The notes beneath the pieces are model-generated. The model was not told where the DNA came from and ran no database searches. It was given only the letters and a program-made list of their open reading frames with translations. Source: Sphaerochaeta sp. (lineage in GTDB: Bacteria; Spirochaetota; Spirochaetia; Sphaerochaetales; Sphaerochaetaceae). Taken from it: DNA of 64,000 nucleotides. Position 1 is the first letter of the stretch; each line of letters opens with the position of its first letter. Both the position numbers and the translations under genes were made by a program. The DNA is taken from positions 1 to 64,000 of the forward strand of contig JAGYOG010000001.1 in the NCBI GenBank assembly GCA_018399495.1. The letters are read 5' to 3'. Shown one piece after another: positions 45,449-54,345 of this stretch.

Positions 45449-46420
45449 TTATACTTCAGGTTCTGCTTCTTGTTTCCTCGGCATCACCAATCCAACCGCG
45501 AAGAATACAAGACCTACTACAATCAAGACAATGGCAGTCTTGTTCATTTGTGAGAACGTATAGTTCACTATGCTTTCAATGATATCGGCTGGCACTGGAA
45601 GTGATCCAAAATCAATTCCTGCAGTATTGCCAATTCTATCCAGACTGGAATACATTGATTTTACAATCAGAAATAATGCACCGTTTAACGCTGTGGTAAT
45701 TCCGAACCATTGCAACCCGGTGTTTCTCTGTAACAAGAGAATACAAAGCACGAGGAATACCAGGAAAACCAGTATCATGACAAGCATCCCAAGCCAAGTG
45801 TTCGCGATGGAAAGATATCCACGTACCATGGGAATGGTTCCTGGGGCCATGTCGGTAACCAGGTCATTAATCACCAGGGTCTCTGGTAAGCCAAGCTGTC
45901 CTACAATCTGTTCAGCAATTGCGGGGATATAGGCTTTGGGAGCTCCGAACATTGCCATCAATTCAGCATCTGAGTACTGATCCAATCCTTTGGCGATATT
46001 CTGTTCAATTTCATCAAACTTTGGGGTCATATCGATAACAGCTGTCAATGTTCCTGATTCACCAGTGAGACTGTTCACCACATCGTCGGTCACCATTACA
46101 GCCTGATCTTCAATCCAGTCTTCATCCAAAGCATCGATAATTGCGCCACTGATAAGATCCACCTGTGCATCGATTCCTGCTTTCTGAACTGGATCAGTGA
46201 TGGTCTTTCCTTCAGTGAGACCATCGCGAACAATATCAGGGATCATTTTGGCAATCTCATCATGCACCAATGCGGGTATTTCATTGTCACTGACAACCGT
46301 CTGGTAATACTCCTGGTTGAGCAAAGTATTGTTCATACCGCGATACATCATGAATGCCATGCCGTATACGATGACCACCACAGACAGTAGTACCAATACA
46401 ATAATCTTGAGCGCTTTCAC
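45449..46420 (-). CDS. Unknown membrane protein with a large extracytoplasmic domain
   Basis: A 323-residue protein, GTG start after AAGGAGG. An N-terminal membrane segment (about 5-25) is followed by an acidic extracytoplasmic region of about 180 residues and three hydrophobic segments (about 212-234, 240-260 and 290-312). The C-terminus is short and charged. I do not recognise the family. Acidic, helix-rich repeats of I/L/D/E resemble envelope-sensor or accessory proteins, but this is speculation. It lies alone between the lipoprotein and glmS. Confidence 0.6.
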   Translation of the reverse strand: MKALKIIVLVLLSVVVIVYGMAFMMYRGMNNTLLNQEYYQTVVSDNEIPALVHDEIAKMIPDIVRDGLTEGKTITDPVQKAGIDAQVDLISGAIIDALDEDWIEDQAVMVTDDVVNSLTGESGTLTAVIDMTPKFDEIEQNIAKGLDQYSDAELMAMFGAPKAYIPAIAEQIVGQLGLPETLVINDLVTDMAPGTIPMVRGYLSIANTWLGMLVMILVFLVFLVLCILLLQRNTGLQWFGITTALNGALFLIVKSMYSSLDRIGNTAGIDFGSLPVPADIIESIVNYTFSQMNKTAIVLIVVGLVFFAVGLVMPRKQEAEPEV

Positions 46421-46550
46421 TTCCTCTGCCTCCTTACTGGAAAGGTATACTACTTATTCCAGTTATTATAATCTCTTACATGGTGAGGCATGAAAATGTA
46501 CAAGTCAAGAAACAGAAAGAAAAATACTGGTAAATCTTTTCAATTATCAC

Positions 46551-48353
46551 TTACTCCACAGTTACCGACTTTGCCAGATTCCTTGGTTTGTCTGGATCAT
46601 TTCCCTTCTGTACCGAGCAGTAATACGCATACAGCTGGCTTACCATGACAGAGAGAATGGGACTGAAGAGAGGGTGCGTCTGTGGGATACGGAAGATCAT
46701 ATCAGCCGTTTCGTCGAACGTATGCACTTTCTCAAAGGTTATAACAAGAGCCGTGGCTCCCCTCGCCTTTACTTCCTTGATATTGGAATCCATCTTTGCA
46801 AACAGGGATGGTTGGGTACAGAGAGCAACTACCAAGGTGGATGTGTCGACAAGTGCAATGGGCCCGTGTTTGAGTTCACCTGCAGCAAAAGCTTCACTGT
46901 GGGTGTAGCTTATCTCTTTCAGTTTCAGGGCACTTTCCAGGCTGATTGCATAATCGACCAACCTTCCCATGAAAAACACCTTGGTCTTGTTGAATTGGTT
47001 TGCAGCAAACCTCTGGATATCCTCCTGACGGTCAAGCAAACGCTGGGCTTGGCTGGGAAGCTGTTGAAGAGCTTCCAGCAATGCTGACTGTTCCGCTTTC
47101 GCCAACAAGGTTGCCAAGGAAAATAGACTGAGCAATTGGGTTGTAAACGCCTTTGTCGATGCAACGGCAATCTCAGGTCCTGCATTGGTATACAGTACCT
47201 TGTCCGCTTCACGACTGAGAGTGCAGCCGACAACATTCGTAATGGCAAGTGTGGGTATCCCTAGGGTTTTGAGCATCCTGAGTGTAGCGATGGTATCAGC
47301 GGTCTCCCCACTCTGGCTGATCAGGATGCAAATCTCTCCTTCCTTGCAAATGTGGCGCTTATAGCGAAGCTCACTCGCAATCACAACCTCCACAGGAATG
47401 GAAGCCACTTGCTCAATGACATAGGATGCTACCATTGCCGCATGGTATGCAGTACCACAGCCGGTGATCAGGAGATGACTGGCTCCCTTGAACAAGGATT
47501 CAATATCAGGCGGAAACACCAGCTTCCCCTGCTTGTCCAGCTTTGGCCTCAGTGTCTCTCCAAGCGCCTTGGGTTGCTCACATATCTCCTTGAGCATGAA
47601 ATGCTCGTAGCCGCACTTCTCTGCTGCCTCCATGTCCCAATCGATTGTCTCAGACGGACGGGAAAGCTCTTCACCCTCAAGATTGTAGATATGTACTGAA
47701 TCCTTGGAAAGAACAGCAACCTCCAGATCATTTAGGTACTGGACCTCCCTGGTGTGGGAAAGAAGCGGAGGAACATCGCTTGCGATCAAGGTGGCACCCT
47801 CAGCTCTGCCAATAACCAGAGGGCTATCCTTTCTTGCTACCACCAAGATGTCTGGTTGGTCAGCGCAGACCACAGCAATTGCATAGGAGCCCTCCAAACG
47901 CGCCACAGACTCCCTGACTGCAAGCAAGAGGTCTCCGTTGTAATGGAAGTCAATCAAGTGTGCAATGACCTCACTATCGGTCTGGCTAGCGAATGATACC
48001 TGGTGTTTTTCAAGCCAAGAACGCAGTTGGCTATGATTTTCAATGATTCCGTTATGGACCACTGCAATACTCTGGGAAACATCCGTATGGGGATGACTGT
48101 TCAAATCACTAGGCTCGCCGTGGGTTGCCCAACGGGTGTGGCCAATTCCACAGCTTCCCTCAACAGGATTCTGCTCGACCAGCAACTCAAGATTTGACAA
48201 TCTCCCCTTGATCTTCCTGACTTGCAGGTCTCTCTCCTTGGAGATAACTGCAATACCTGCAGAATCATAGCCTCTGTACTCAAGTTTTCTTAGAGCCTCA
48301 AGCAAGATTGGTGAAGAAACCTCGTTCCCGATATATCCGACAATTCCACACAT
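46551..48353 (-). CDS. glmS: Glucosamine-fructose-6-phosphate aminotransferase (isomerising)
   Basis: A 600-residue enzyme making glucosamine-6-P from fructose-6-P and glutamine, the first step to UDP-GlcNAc and peptidoglycan. The N-terminal glutaminase starts with the nucleophilic Cys (MCGIVGYIG), followed by two SIS isomerase domains (ISQSGETADTIATLR near residue 345) and the conserved C-terminal PDKPRNLAKSVTVE. AAGGAAGG lies before the ATG. No glmS ribozyme is visible in the short leader. Confidence 0.96.
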   Translation of the reverse strand: MCGIVGYIGNEVSSPILLEALRKLEYRGYDSAGIAVISKERDLQVRKIKGRLSNLELLVEQNPVEGSCGIGHTRWATHGEPSDLNSHPHTDVSQSIAVVHNGIIENHSQLRSWLEKHQVSFASQTDSEVIAHLIDFHYNGDLLLAVRESVARLEGSYAIAVVCADQPDILVVARKDSPLVIGRAEGATLIASDVPPLLSHTREVQYLNDLEVAVLSKDSVHIYNLEGEELSRPSETIDWDMEAAEKCGYEHFMLKEICEQPKALGETLRPKLDKQGKLVFPPDIESLFKGASHLLITGCGTAYHAAMVASYVIEQVASIPVEVVIASELRYKRHICKEGEICILISQSGETADTIATLRMLKTLGIPTLAITNVVGCTLSREADKVLYTNAGPEIAVASTKAFTTQLLSLFSLATLLAKAEQSALLEALQQLPSQAQRLLDRQEDIQRFAANQFNKTKVFFMGRLVDYAISLESALKLKEISYTHSEAFAAGELKHGPIALVDTSTLVVALCTQPSLFAKMDSNIKEVKARGATALVITFEKVHTFDETADMIFRIPQTHPLFSPILSVMVSQLYAYYCSVQKGNDPDKPRNLAKSVTVE

Positions 48354-48413
48354 GGCAGCCTTCCTTTGCTTTGTAGTACCATATGTCCTCTGGTTATTGC
48401 TACTATTTCATGG

Positions 48414-49037
48414 TCAAATTTCAATAAATTCCTTGTGTTTTATGATTCTGAGTGAAAAAAAGTAACTGAGGAACAACATACCAATTACCAAAAATCCTGC
48501 AAAACCAGAAGCTAATGCATTAATCTGTAAACCTGTCTTGGAAGCGATACTGGAGAACGCCGACCCTGCTCCAACGATCAAAAAAGTGATCAATATGTAC
48601 CATACCCTGCTCTTTTCAAAACCGAATTTCAGGATCAATGGGTAGTTCAAAGAAAGAAAAAACAGTCCTAAATAGACCTGGATCTGTAATGCATTGAGCA
48701 TTGCTTCAATCTGAAAACCTCTAAATGCCAATGATGTAACCGCAACCAGAACGATGGAGATAAAGATGGTTAGCATTCCAAATAGATATTTGCTCTGCAC
48801 AACCGCCTCTCTTGATACTGGAAGTGCAGAGACATAGACTTCCCAACCATCACTCTGGTCGTAGGCGAATGAGGTAAGGGTGAGCATCACCATCATCATG
48901 GTACACATTGCAGTATAGAGGAATCCGCCCTGCAAGCCTGCAAACACTGCAAAGAAGAGAATAATGAACAGTGTGGGTTCAGATTTTCTCTTCACCACAT
49001 ATATATCTTTCAACATCAACGTTACTACTGTATTCAT
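48414..49037 (-). CDS. ABC-2 type transporter permease
   Basis: A 207-residue protein with about six hydrophobic segments, the ABC-2 (YtrC/D-like) permease layout. It overlaps the upstream ATPase gene by ATGA, so the two should form an exporter. It is controlled by the GntR regulator at 49888. The substrate is unknown; related three-gene sets respond to cell-wall antibiotics in Firmicutes, but I cannot claim this here. glmS follows after 60 bases. Confidence 0.82.
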   Translation of the reverse strand: MNTVVTLMLKDIYVVKRKSEPTLFIILFFAVFAGLQGGFLYTAMCTMMMVMLTLTSFAYDQSDGWEVYVSALPVSREAVVQSKYLFGMLTIFISIVLVAVTSLAFRGFQIEAMLNALQIQVYLGLFFLSLNYPLILKFGFEKSRVWYILITFLIVGAGSAFSSIASKTGLQINALASGFAGFLVIGMLFLSYFFSLRIIKHKEFIEI

Positions 49038-49886
49038 GACCAGCCCCCCCCAACCGAAAGCATGATGATAATCTGCTCCAAGGTGACACGCTGAACCACC
49101 CCAAATGAAGGTATATCCTCAGTTCTCATCAGGAACTCACTCTGGAACTGTCCATCGCGCCTTCCCTTTATCGCATTCGGTTCAACATCAACAATCCGTG
49201 TGGATGGGATCTGGACCAACCGATAGCGCTCAAGCAGATCATCTTTCTCACTCGATAGCCGTATCTTCCCATCTTCCAGGAATGTCACATAATCACACAG
49301 CTTCTCCAGATCACTGGTGATATGGCTGCTGATGAGGATCGTGTGGTCCTCATCAGCACTGTAGCGGGAGAGCAACGTTATGATCTCATCCCTGCTCACA
49401 GGATCCAATCCACTAGTTGGTTCATCAAGAATCAGGAGTTTCGACCTATGACTCAGTGCAATTGCCAATTGCATCTTTACCTTCATGCCCCGTGAACACT
49501 TCCTGTAGGGTTTTTTTTGGGTCAAGATGGAACTGGTTCAGGAGTTGTTGGTAATAGGAAGCCTCCCAGTTTGCGTAGAGCCCTTGAAACACCCTTCCCA
49601 GTTCAGTCGGGTTCAGCATGCTGGGAATGCCTGCATCTTCCACCATGAAGCCTATGAAATTCCTTGCTTGGTCATCCATTCCAATATTCGTACTGCCAAG
49701 AACCGTAACATCACCAGCATCCTGTCTCAATAATCCAAGCAAAAGCTTGAGGGTTGTGGTCTTGCCACTACCGTTTGCTCCGATGAGACCATGTACGATC
49801 CCCTTTGCCACTTTAAATTCAGGAAAATCCAAGGTGAAATCTTCTAACTGTTTTCTCAATCCATTACAAATGATTGCCTGTTCCAT
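49034..49886 (-). CDS. ABC transporter ATP-binding protein, frame interrupted at an A8 tract
   Basis: The coding span is 853 bases, one more than 284 codons. Frame one (from 49886) has the N-terminus and Walker A (GANGSGKTTTLKLLLG); it breaks inside an A8 run (T8 on the plus strand, 49511-49518). The second frame carries the signature region (CSRGMKVKMQ), Walker B (LLILDEPTSGLD) and the H-loop (ISSHI). With seven As the ATPase would be a normal 283 residues. It could be a base-calling error, a pseudogene, or corrected by transcriptional slippage on the A tract. It starts one base after the GntR stop. Confidence 0.82.
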
Positions 49887-49887
49887 C

Positions 49888-50265
49888 TTACGACTCTCCC
49901 CGCTTCAACAACGCATACATCATTCCAAGCTCATCTTCTTGTAAATCCAAGAAGTCTGCGAGCAACATGATCGCACGCATATGCTCCTCAATTTTCCTCA
50001 AGTACTCTTCCTTTATCTGCTCATGATTACGGATAGCTACATAGCTTCCCTTTGCAGCAATGGTCTGGATGTACCCTTCCTTTTCCAACTCATCATAGGC
50101 ACGTTTTGTGGTGATGACGCTGATCCGAAGTTCCTTTGCCAACACCCTGATTGAGGGAAGCAAGACACCCTCCTTCAACACACCCCCAACAATCTGAGAA
50201 CGTATCTGCTCAGCAATTTGTGCATAGATCGGATCGGGATTTGCATTCGAAAGAATGATGTCCAA
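49888..50265 (-). CDS. GntR-family (YtrA-type) transcriptional repressor
   Basis: A 125-residue protein: N-terminal winged helix (PIYAQIAEQIRSQIVGG, then LPSIRVLAKELRISVITTKRAYDELEKEGYI) and a short helical C-terminal part, the YtrA subfamily pattern. Members regulate neighbouring ABC genes and themselves. The TTG start follows AAGGAG. A palindrome overlaps its promoter (50280-50320). It is the first gene of the GntR-ATPase-permease unit. Confidence 0.88.
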   Translation of the reverse strand: MDIILSNANPDPIYAQIAEQIRSQIVGGVLKEGVLLPSIRVLAKELRISVITTKRAYDELEKEGYIQTIAAKGSYVAIRNHEQIKEEYLRKIEEHMRAIMLLADFLDLQEDELGMMYALLKRGES

Positions 50266-50279
50266 GGCTGTATCTCCTT

Positions 50280-50320
50280 ACTGTTTATATACAGTATATA
50301 CAGTATGCACTACAAGTCAA
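50280..50320 (-). promoter_or_regulatory. Promoter and palindromic operator of the GntR-ABC operon
   Basis: On the minus strand TTGACT (50320-50315), a 16-base spacer and TATACT (50298-50293) form a good promoter. An imperfect palindrome, ACTGTTTATATACAGT (50280-50295, 14 of 16 symmetric), overlaps its -10 region and start site, with a further CAGTAT copy next to it. GntR/YtrA repressors bind such sites, so autoregulation is likely. Confidence 0.65.
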
Positions 50321-50361
50321 CCCCTTCTTGTCAATTGGTTCTCAAGATTGCTAAAAATCAT

Positions 50362-50367
50362 TATACT
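50362..50367 (+). promoter_or_regulatory. Possible -10 box of a leaderless mazG transcript
   Basis: TATACT lies seven bases before the mazG ATG, with a weak TTCTCA 17 bases upstream (50339-50344). No ribosome-binding site precedes the ATG at 50375. Transcription would start at or one base before the start codon. Confidence 0.3.
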
Positions 50368-50374
50368 GCTGTAT

Positions 50375-51199
50375 ATGATTGACTTCACCTTTGAAAAGAA
50401 AGACTCACTACAGGACGCTCTGATGCAGTTGCATGCCATTATCACCTTGCTCAGGAGCGAGGATGGCTGTCCCTGGGACAGGGAACAAACATCCAAGAGT
50501 GTTGCAGAGAACCTGCTTGATGAAACCTATGAGTATATCGATGAGGTTATCAAACATGATCAAGATGGTCAGAGGGAAGAACTGGGTGATGTGCTACTCA
50601 ACGCAATGATGTTGCTTGAGCTCCATGAGGAACAGGGGGACTTCTCAGTTGTTGAATCTCTCAATGACGTGTGTGAAAAGCTTATTAGAAGACACCCTCA
50701 TGTATTCTCCACTGCTGAAGTCTCATCTTCCGGTGAAGTCATTGACCTTTGGAACGACATCAAGACTCATGTAGAAGGGAAACAACGTGCTGATAATGAT
50801 TTTTTCAGTCGGGTACCCTCTTCTCTTCCACCACTTGAAATGGCCAATGAGATTCAAAAGAAAATCCGGAAAGTTGGGTTTGATTGGCCTCATGTAGATG
50901 GAGTAATAGAAAAGGTCAAGGAAGAACTCAGCGAAGTTATACAAGCAAAAGATCATCAGGATAATACGGATGAAGACTTGGAAATGGAACTGGGAGATCT
51001 TCTCTTTGCTACGATAAACCTCACAAGGTTCCTCGGCTACAATCCCTCAGTTGCCTTGCATCGTTCGAACCAGAAAATGCGCAGGCGCTTCAATGCTCTC
51101 CACCAACTGGCAAAACAGAAGGACGTACCATTGGATCAGGAACACCTCCATGAGATGGATCAGCTTTGGCAGGAGGTCAAAAGCGAGGAAACCCGCTAG
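50375..51199 (+). CDS. mazG: Nucleoside triphosphate pyrophosphohydrolase MazG
   Basis: A 274-residue protein with two MazG domains. The first (about residues 25-110) has GCPWDREQT and the metal site EETYEYIDEV-like DETYEYIDE, with EELGDVLLN; the second (about 145-250) has EIQKKIRKVGFDWPHVDG and ELGDLLFATINLTRF. MazG enzymes hydrolyse NTPs, including damaged ones, and affect (p)ppGpp. The ATG at 50375 has no clear ribosome site. A GntR-type gene follows after 13 bases. Confidence 0.92.
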   Translation: MIDFTFEKKDSLQDALMQLHAIITLLRSEDGCPWDREQTSKSVAENLLDETYEYIDEVIKHDQDGQREELGDVLLNAMMLLELHEEQGDFSVVESLNDVCEKLIRRHPHVFSTAEVSSSGEVIDLWNDIKTHVEGKQRADNDFFSRVPSSLPPLEMANEIQKKIRKVGFDWPHVDGVIEKVKEELSEVIQAKDHQDNTDEDLEMELGDLLFATINLTRFLGYNPSVALHRSNQKMRRRFNALHQLAKQKDVPLDQEHLHEMDQLWQEVKSEETR

Positions 51200-51212
51200 A
51201 AGGAATAAGCCT

Positions 51213-51869
51213 ATGGATAGTTCACCAGAAAAAGGTACTCGTGCAAAACGAGAGCGAAAAAAAGAAAACGGAGCAATCTACGAGCGTATCGCTTATGATA
51301 TTTCTAAAAGAATTGCCAACCACGAGATAGAAGAGGGAACACGACTCTCTGGGCGCTCATTGATGTCCAGTGAATATGGAGTTTCCCCTGAAACCATCAG
51401 AAGAGCCTTCGCCCTCCTCGAGGAGTTGGAGGTGGTTTATGTCATGCATAACAGCGGTGTACGTGTACTGAGCACAGAAAAAGCAAAAACCTATATCAAG
51501 AAACATCAAAAACATGATGAAGGACGTTCTTTGCTGCAAAGGATGAAAGAAATTCTGGATGAACAAGAAACACTGAACCGAGAGCTATTTTCCACAGCAA
51601 AACAACTCTTTACCATGAACAACCGATTCAAGGAATCAAATCCATTTCCTCTTTACGAATATACCATAGCTGAAGATAGTAACGCTGTTGGGAAGAACCT
51701 CGGAGAGCTGCAATTCTGGCAGGAAACCGGTGCCACCATCGTGGCTATCCGTAAGGACGGGGTTATCAACTTATCCCCGGGACCGCTGGTACGGTTATCT
51801 TCCGGGGATATTTTGATGATGGTAGGACCGCATGACTGTCTAAAACGAACAGAGCAACTATTCAATTGA
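51213..51869 (+). CDS. BusR-like GntR/RCK_C (TrkA-C) transcriptional regulator
   Basis: A 218-residue protein. An N-terminal GntR-type winged helix (about residues 25-90; LSGRSLMSSEYGVSPETIRRAF) is followed by a helical linker and a C-terminal RCK_C/TrkA-C domain (about 145-215; GATIVAIRKDGVINLSPGP, LSSGDILMMVGP). This arrangement matches BusR, the c-di-AMP-dependent repressor of glycine-betaine uptake in lactic acid bacteria. Whether this one binds c-di-AMP is inference. ATG after AAGGAATAAG. Its end overlaps the convergent radical SAM gene by 12 bases. No osmolyte or potassium transporter gene is adjacent. Confidence 0.8.
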   Translation: MDSSPEKGTRAKRERKKENGAIYERIAYDISKRIANHEIEEGTRLSGRSLMSSEYGVSPETIRRAFALLEELEVVYVMHNSGVRVLSTEKAKTYIKKHQKHDEGRSLLQRMKEILDEQETLNRELFSTAKQLFTMNNRFKESNPFPLYEYTIAEDSNAVGKNLGELQFWQETGATIVAIRKDGVINLSPGPLVRLSSGDILMMVGPHDCLKRTEQLFN

Positions 51870-54323
51870 ACGTAAATATGTTACGTATCCAGTGTCCCAA
51901 GAACCTGCAAATAGCCTTTCTCGCTTGATTGTGAGCTTGCTTGCAATCAAGAACTTGTCAACATCAGCTCCGAAGAGCAATTTGATCAAGTTGCGTTCTC
52001 CTGTAATACGAACCAAATAGTGATGTTCAATATCTGTTTTGGTAACATTTACAGACGCATCTGTTTCCTGTAAGCGTGCTTCCAACATTTCCGAATAAGG
52101 TTCCTCACCCTTGGTATCGATACGGTAGAGGCTCCCTTTCAGGTGTTTCGCAAGCGTCTGTTTCTTCGGTCCCTTCAGGAATAATACATCCAGGATTGTG
52201 TACCCTTCGTTAAGCGTATGTTGCAACTCGCTTCTTACCTTTTCCTCATCCAGCGTTCCGTCATCCACCAATTCAGCGAGCATCACCTCTTCATCACCGG
52301 CAATACCAATGGAAAGCGGGTTCACAAACTCAAGCTTTGGCTTTGGATTGAAGCCTTGGGTAAACTGCACATCCAGTGCTGAACGTTGGAAAGCCATCTC
52401 AAAGTTTCTCATCGCATTGATATGGCTGACATAGAGCGCTGAACCATACCTGGAATAGCGTATCACCGTCTGTACCGTATGGGTTGGAACAGGCTGTGGT
52501 AGGTCAGCCACTGCTGGTTTCTCGTCCTTTTTTTGCTCAAGGATTGGATCTTTATGGGTTACATCAGTTACCTGGTGGACAGAGGAACACGAGCCACATT
52601 GATGTTCACAGACATCATAGCAACGGTCGGTCAAGAGGAAGTTCTTCGCCCTATTCCACTCCTCCTTGAGAAATTTCTTTCCAACACGCAGGGAAACAGA
52701 ATCCCAAGGCAAGTCCTCTTCAATGTCATAGTCCTTGAAGATTGATTCATCAGGGTTGTAGGGAGCCTCAGCTATTGCATCTTTCCAAAGATCATAGTGC
52801 AGGTATTCATTCCAGGCATCAAGACGACACCCTTTCTGATAGGCATTTTCAATTACATCTGCGTACCTAGCGTCTCCCCTGCTGATCAATCCCTCAAGAT
52901 AACTAACGCTTGGTTCGTGGTAGCTTACCTTGCAACCCTTTATCCGTTCATTGATCATCTTCTTCAACAGGCTCAGCTGCTGGTACGACTGTTCAGGAGT
53001 TAGCTGTGCACACCACTGGAATGGGGTGTGCGGCTTGGGTATGAACGTTCCGATGTTGATATTCATCCGTATATGGGTCTCATCCCATATTGCACCGAGG
53101 TAATCCACAATCGCCTGGTTCTCTTCCTCTCGGTCTACCACGGGAAGGCCGATCATAAAGTAGAATTTTGCCAGCTTCCAACCCCTGCTCCTTGCTTCCT
53201 TGGCAATACCGATGACCTGTTCCAATGGGACAGGCTTGTTCATCGCAAGCTGCCATGACTCCTTCGGAGTCTCGATTGCAAAGGTCAGTCCGCTCTTTCG
53301 TACCTCGCTCAACTGTTCAAGGATTTCAAGGGAGAATGAATTTACCTTCAAACTGGGCAGGGCAAAGGAGACATGTTTTGCAGCAAATTCTGCATTGAGT
53401 GTCTCAATCATTTCCTTTATGTAGGGATGATCCCCACTGGAGAGGGAGCTGAGGGTTACCTCCCGGTAGCCTAGAGTATCAACATACTGACTCACCTCTT
53501 CCTTGATGGTCTCATAGAGTTTCTGCCGATAAGGCTTGTAGTACTGGCCCGCATGACAGAATCGACAACCATTGGGACATCCCCGCATAATTTCCACAAC
53601 TCCATTGTCCTGGGCAACCTTGAACGAGGGAACCACATAGTGTTGATAGCATGCATCACGCTTGACGCCAAAAGAATCATCGATGAACCGTAGGGCTTTC
53701 TTCTTCTCTGGTGACCATAGGAACGAGAATTCCTGGAGCCTCTTGAGGGACTCCGTCCTACCAAGACCCTGCTCCTTGGCTTTTCTGATTGTCTCAACCA
53801 CCTGTTCCAAGCTACCTTCTGCTTCACCTATAAAGACAAAATCCACAAATGGGGAGAAAGGCAATGGATTGGTTACCGCGGGTCCTCCCATGATGATGAT
53901 GGGATGCTCATCTCCACGGTCCTTACTTCTGAGGGGAATATGCCCAAGTTCAAGCACCTGGAGTACATTAGTGGCACAAAGTTCATATCCCACTGAGATA
54001 CCCAGCATATCTAGTTCGCACAATGGCTTATGGATGTCCAAGGTATACAAGGGAATCTGTTTGTTTCGCAACAGTTCCTCGAAATCAGGGGCAACGGCAA
54101 ATACCCGGTCACAGTGTACATGTTCCATCCGGTTCATAAGATCATAAAGGATTCTCACTGCATTGTTGCTCATCCCTATTTCATAGAGATCGGGAAAACA
54201 AATTGCTGCATGGAAATCCACAGCTTCCATGTTTTTAGTCCCATAATGAAACTCACCACCAGTGTATCGGCTTGGTTGCGCAATCATTATTAGGTCGTCG
54301 GCCAAAGCCTCAAGTATATTCAT
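51858..54323 (-). CDS. Radical SAM protein with C-terminal DUF2344 domain (TIGR03960/TIGR03936 type)
   Basis: An 821-residue protein of unknown function. An N-terminal cobalamin-binding-like region (about 60-210) is followed by a radical SAM domain with the cluster motif MRGCPNGCRFCHAG near residue 250, an extra Cys cluster (CYDVCEHQCGSCSS, around residue 565), and a C-terminal ~200-residue DUF2344 region (VIRYSRYGSALYVSHINAMR). In other bacteria the two parts sit together or as neighbours near RNase E/G genes. RNA modification is often proposed but unproven. It is convergent with the BusR-like gene. Confidence 0.85.
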   Translation of the reverse strand: MNILEALADDLIMIAQPSRYTGGEFHYGTKNMEAVDFHAAICFPDLYEIGMSNNAVRILYDLMNRMEHVHCDRVFAVAPDFEELLRNKQIPLYTLDIHKPLCELDMLGISVGYELCATNVLQVLELGHIPLRSKDRGDEHPIIIMGGPAVTNPLPFSPFVDFVFIGEAEGSLEQVVETIRKAKEQGLGRTESLKRLQEFSFLWSPEKKKALRFIDDSFGVKRDACYQHYVVPSFKVAQDNGVVEIMRGCPNGCRFCHAGQYYKPYRQKLYETIKEEVSQYVDTLGYREVTLSSLSSGDHPYIKEMIETLNAEFAAKHVSFALPSLKVNSFSLEILEQLSEVRKSGLTFAIETPKESWQLAMNKPVPLEQVIGIAKEARSRGWKLAKFYFMIGLPVVDREEENQAIVDYLGAIWDETHIRMNINIGTFIPKPHTPFQWCAQLTPEQSYQQLSLLKKMINERIKGCKVSYHEPSVSYLEGLISRGDARYADVIENAYQKGCRLDAWNEYLHYDLWKDAIAEAPYNPDESIFKDYDIEEDLPWDSVSLRVGKKFLKEEWNRAKNFLLTDRCYDVCEHQCGSCSSVHQVTDVTHKDPILEQKKDEKPAVADLPQPVPTHTVQTVIRYSRYGSALYVSHINAMRNFEMAFQRSALDVQFTQGFNPKPKLEFVNPLSIGIAGDEEVMLAELVDDGTLDEEKVRSELQHTLNEGYTILDVLFLKGPKKQTLAKHLKGSLYRIDTKGEEPYSEMLEARLQETDASVNVTKTDIEHHYLVRITGERNLIKLLFGADVDKFLIASKLTIKRERLFAGSWDTGYVTYLRSIE

Positions 54324-54345
54324 TCTTAATCCTTTCTATGTGTAT

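Noticed and set aside
48354-48413. A glmS ribozyme or riboswitch
   Set aside because: Only 60 bases separate glmS from the gene upstream, too short for the ribozyme core, and no motif is visible.
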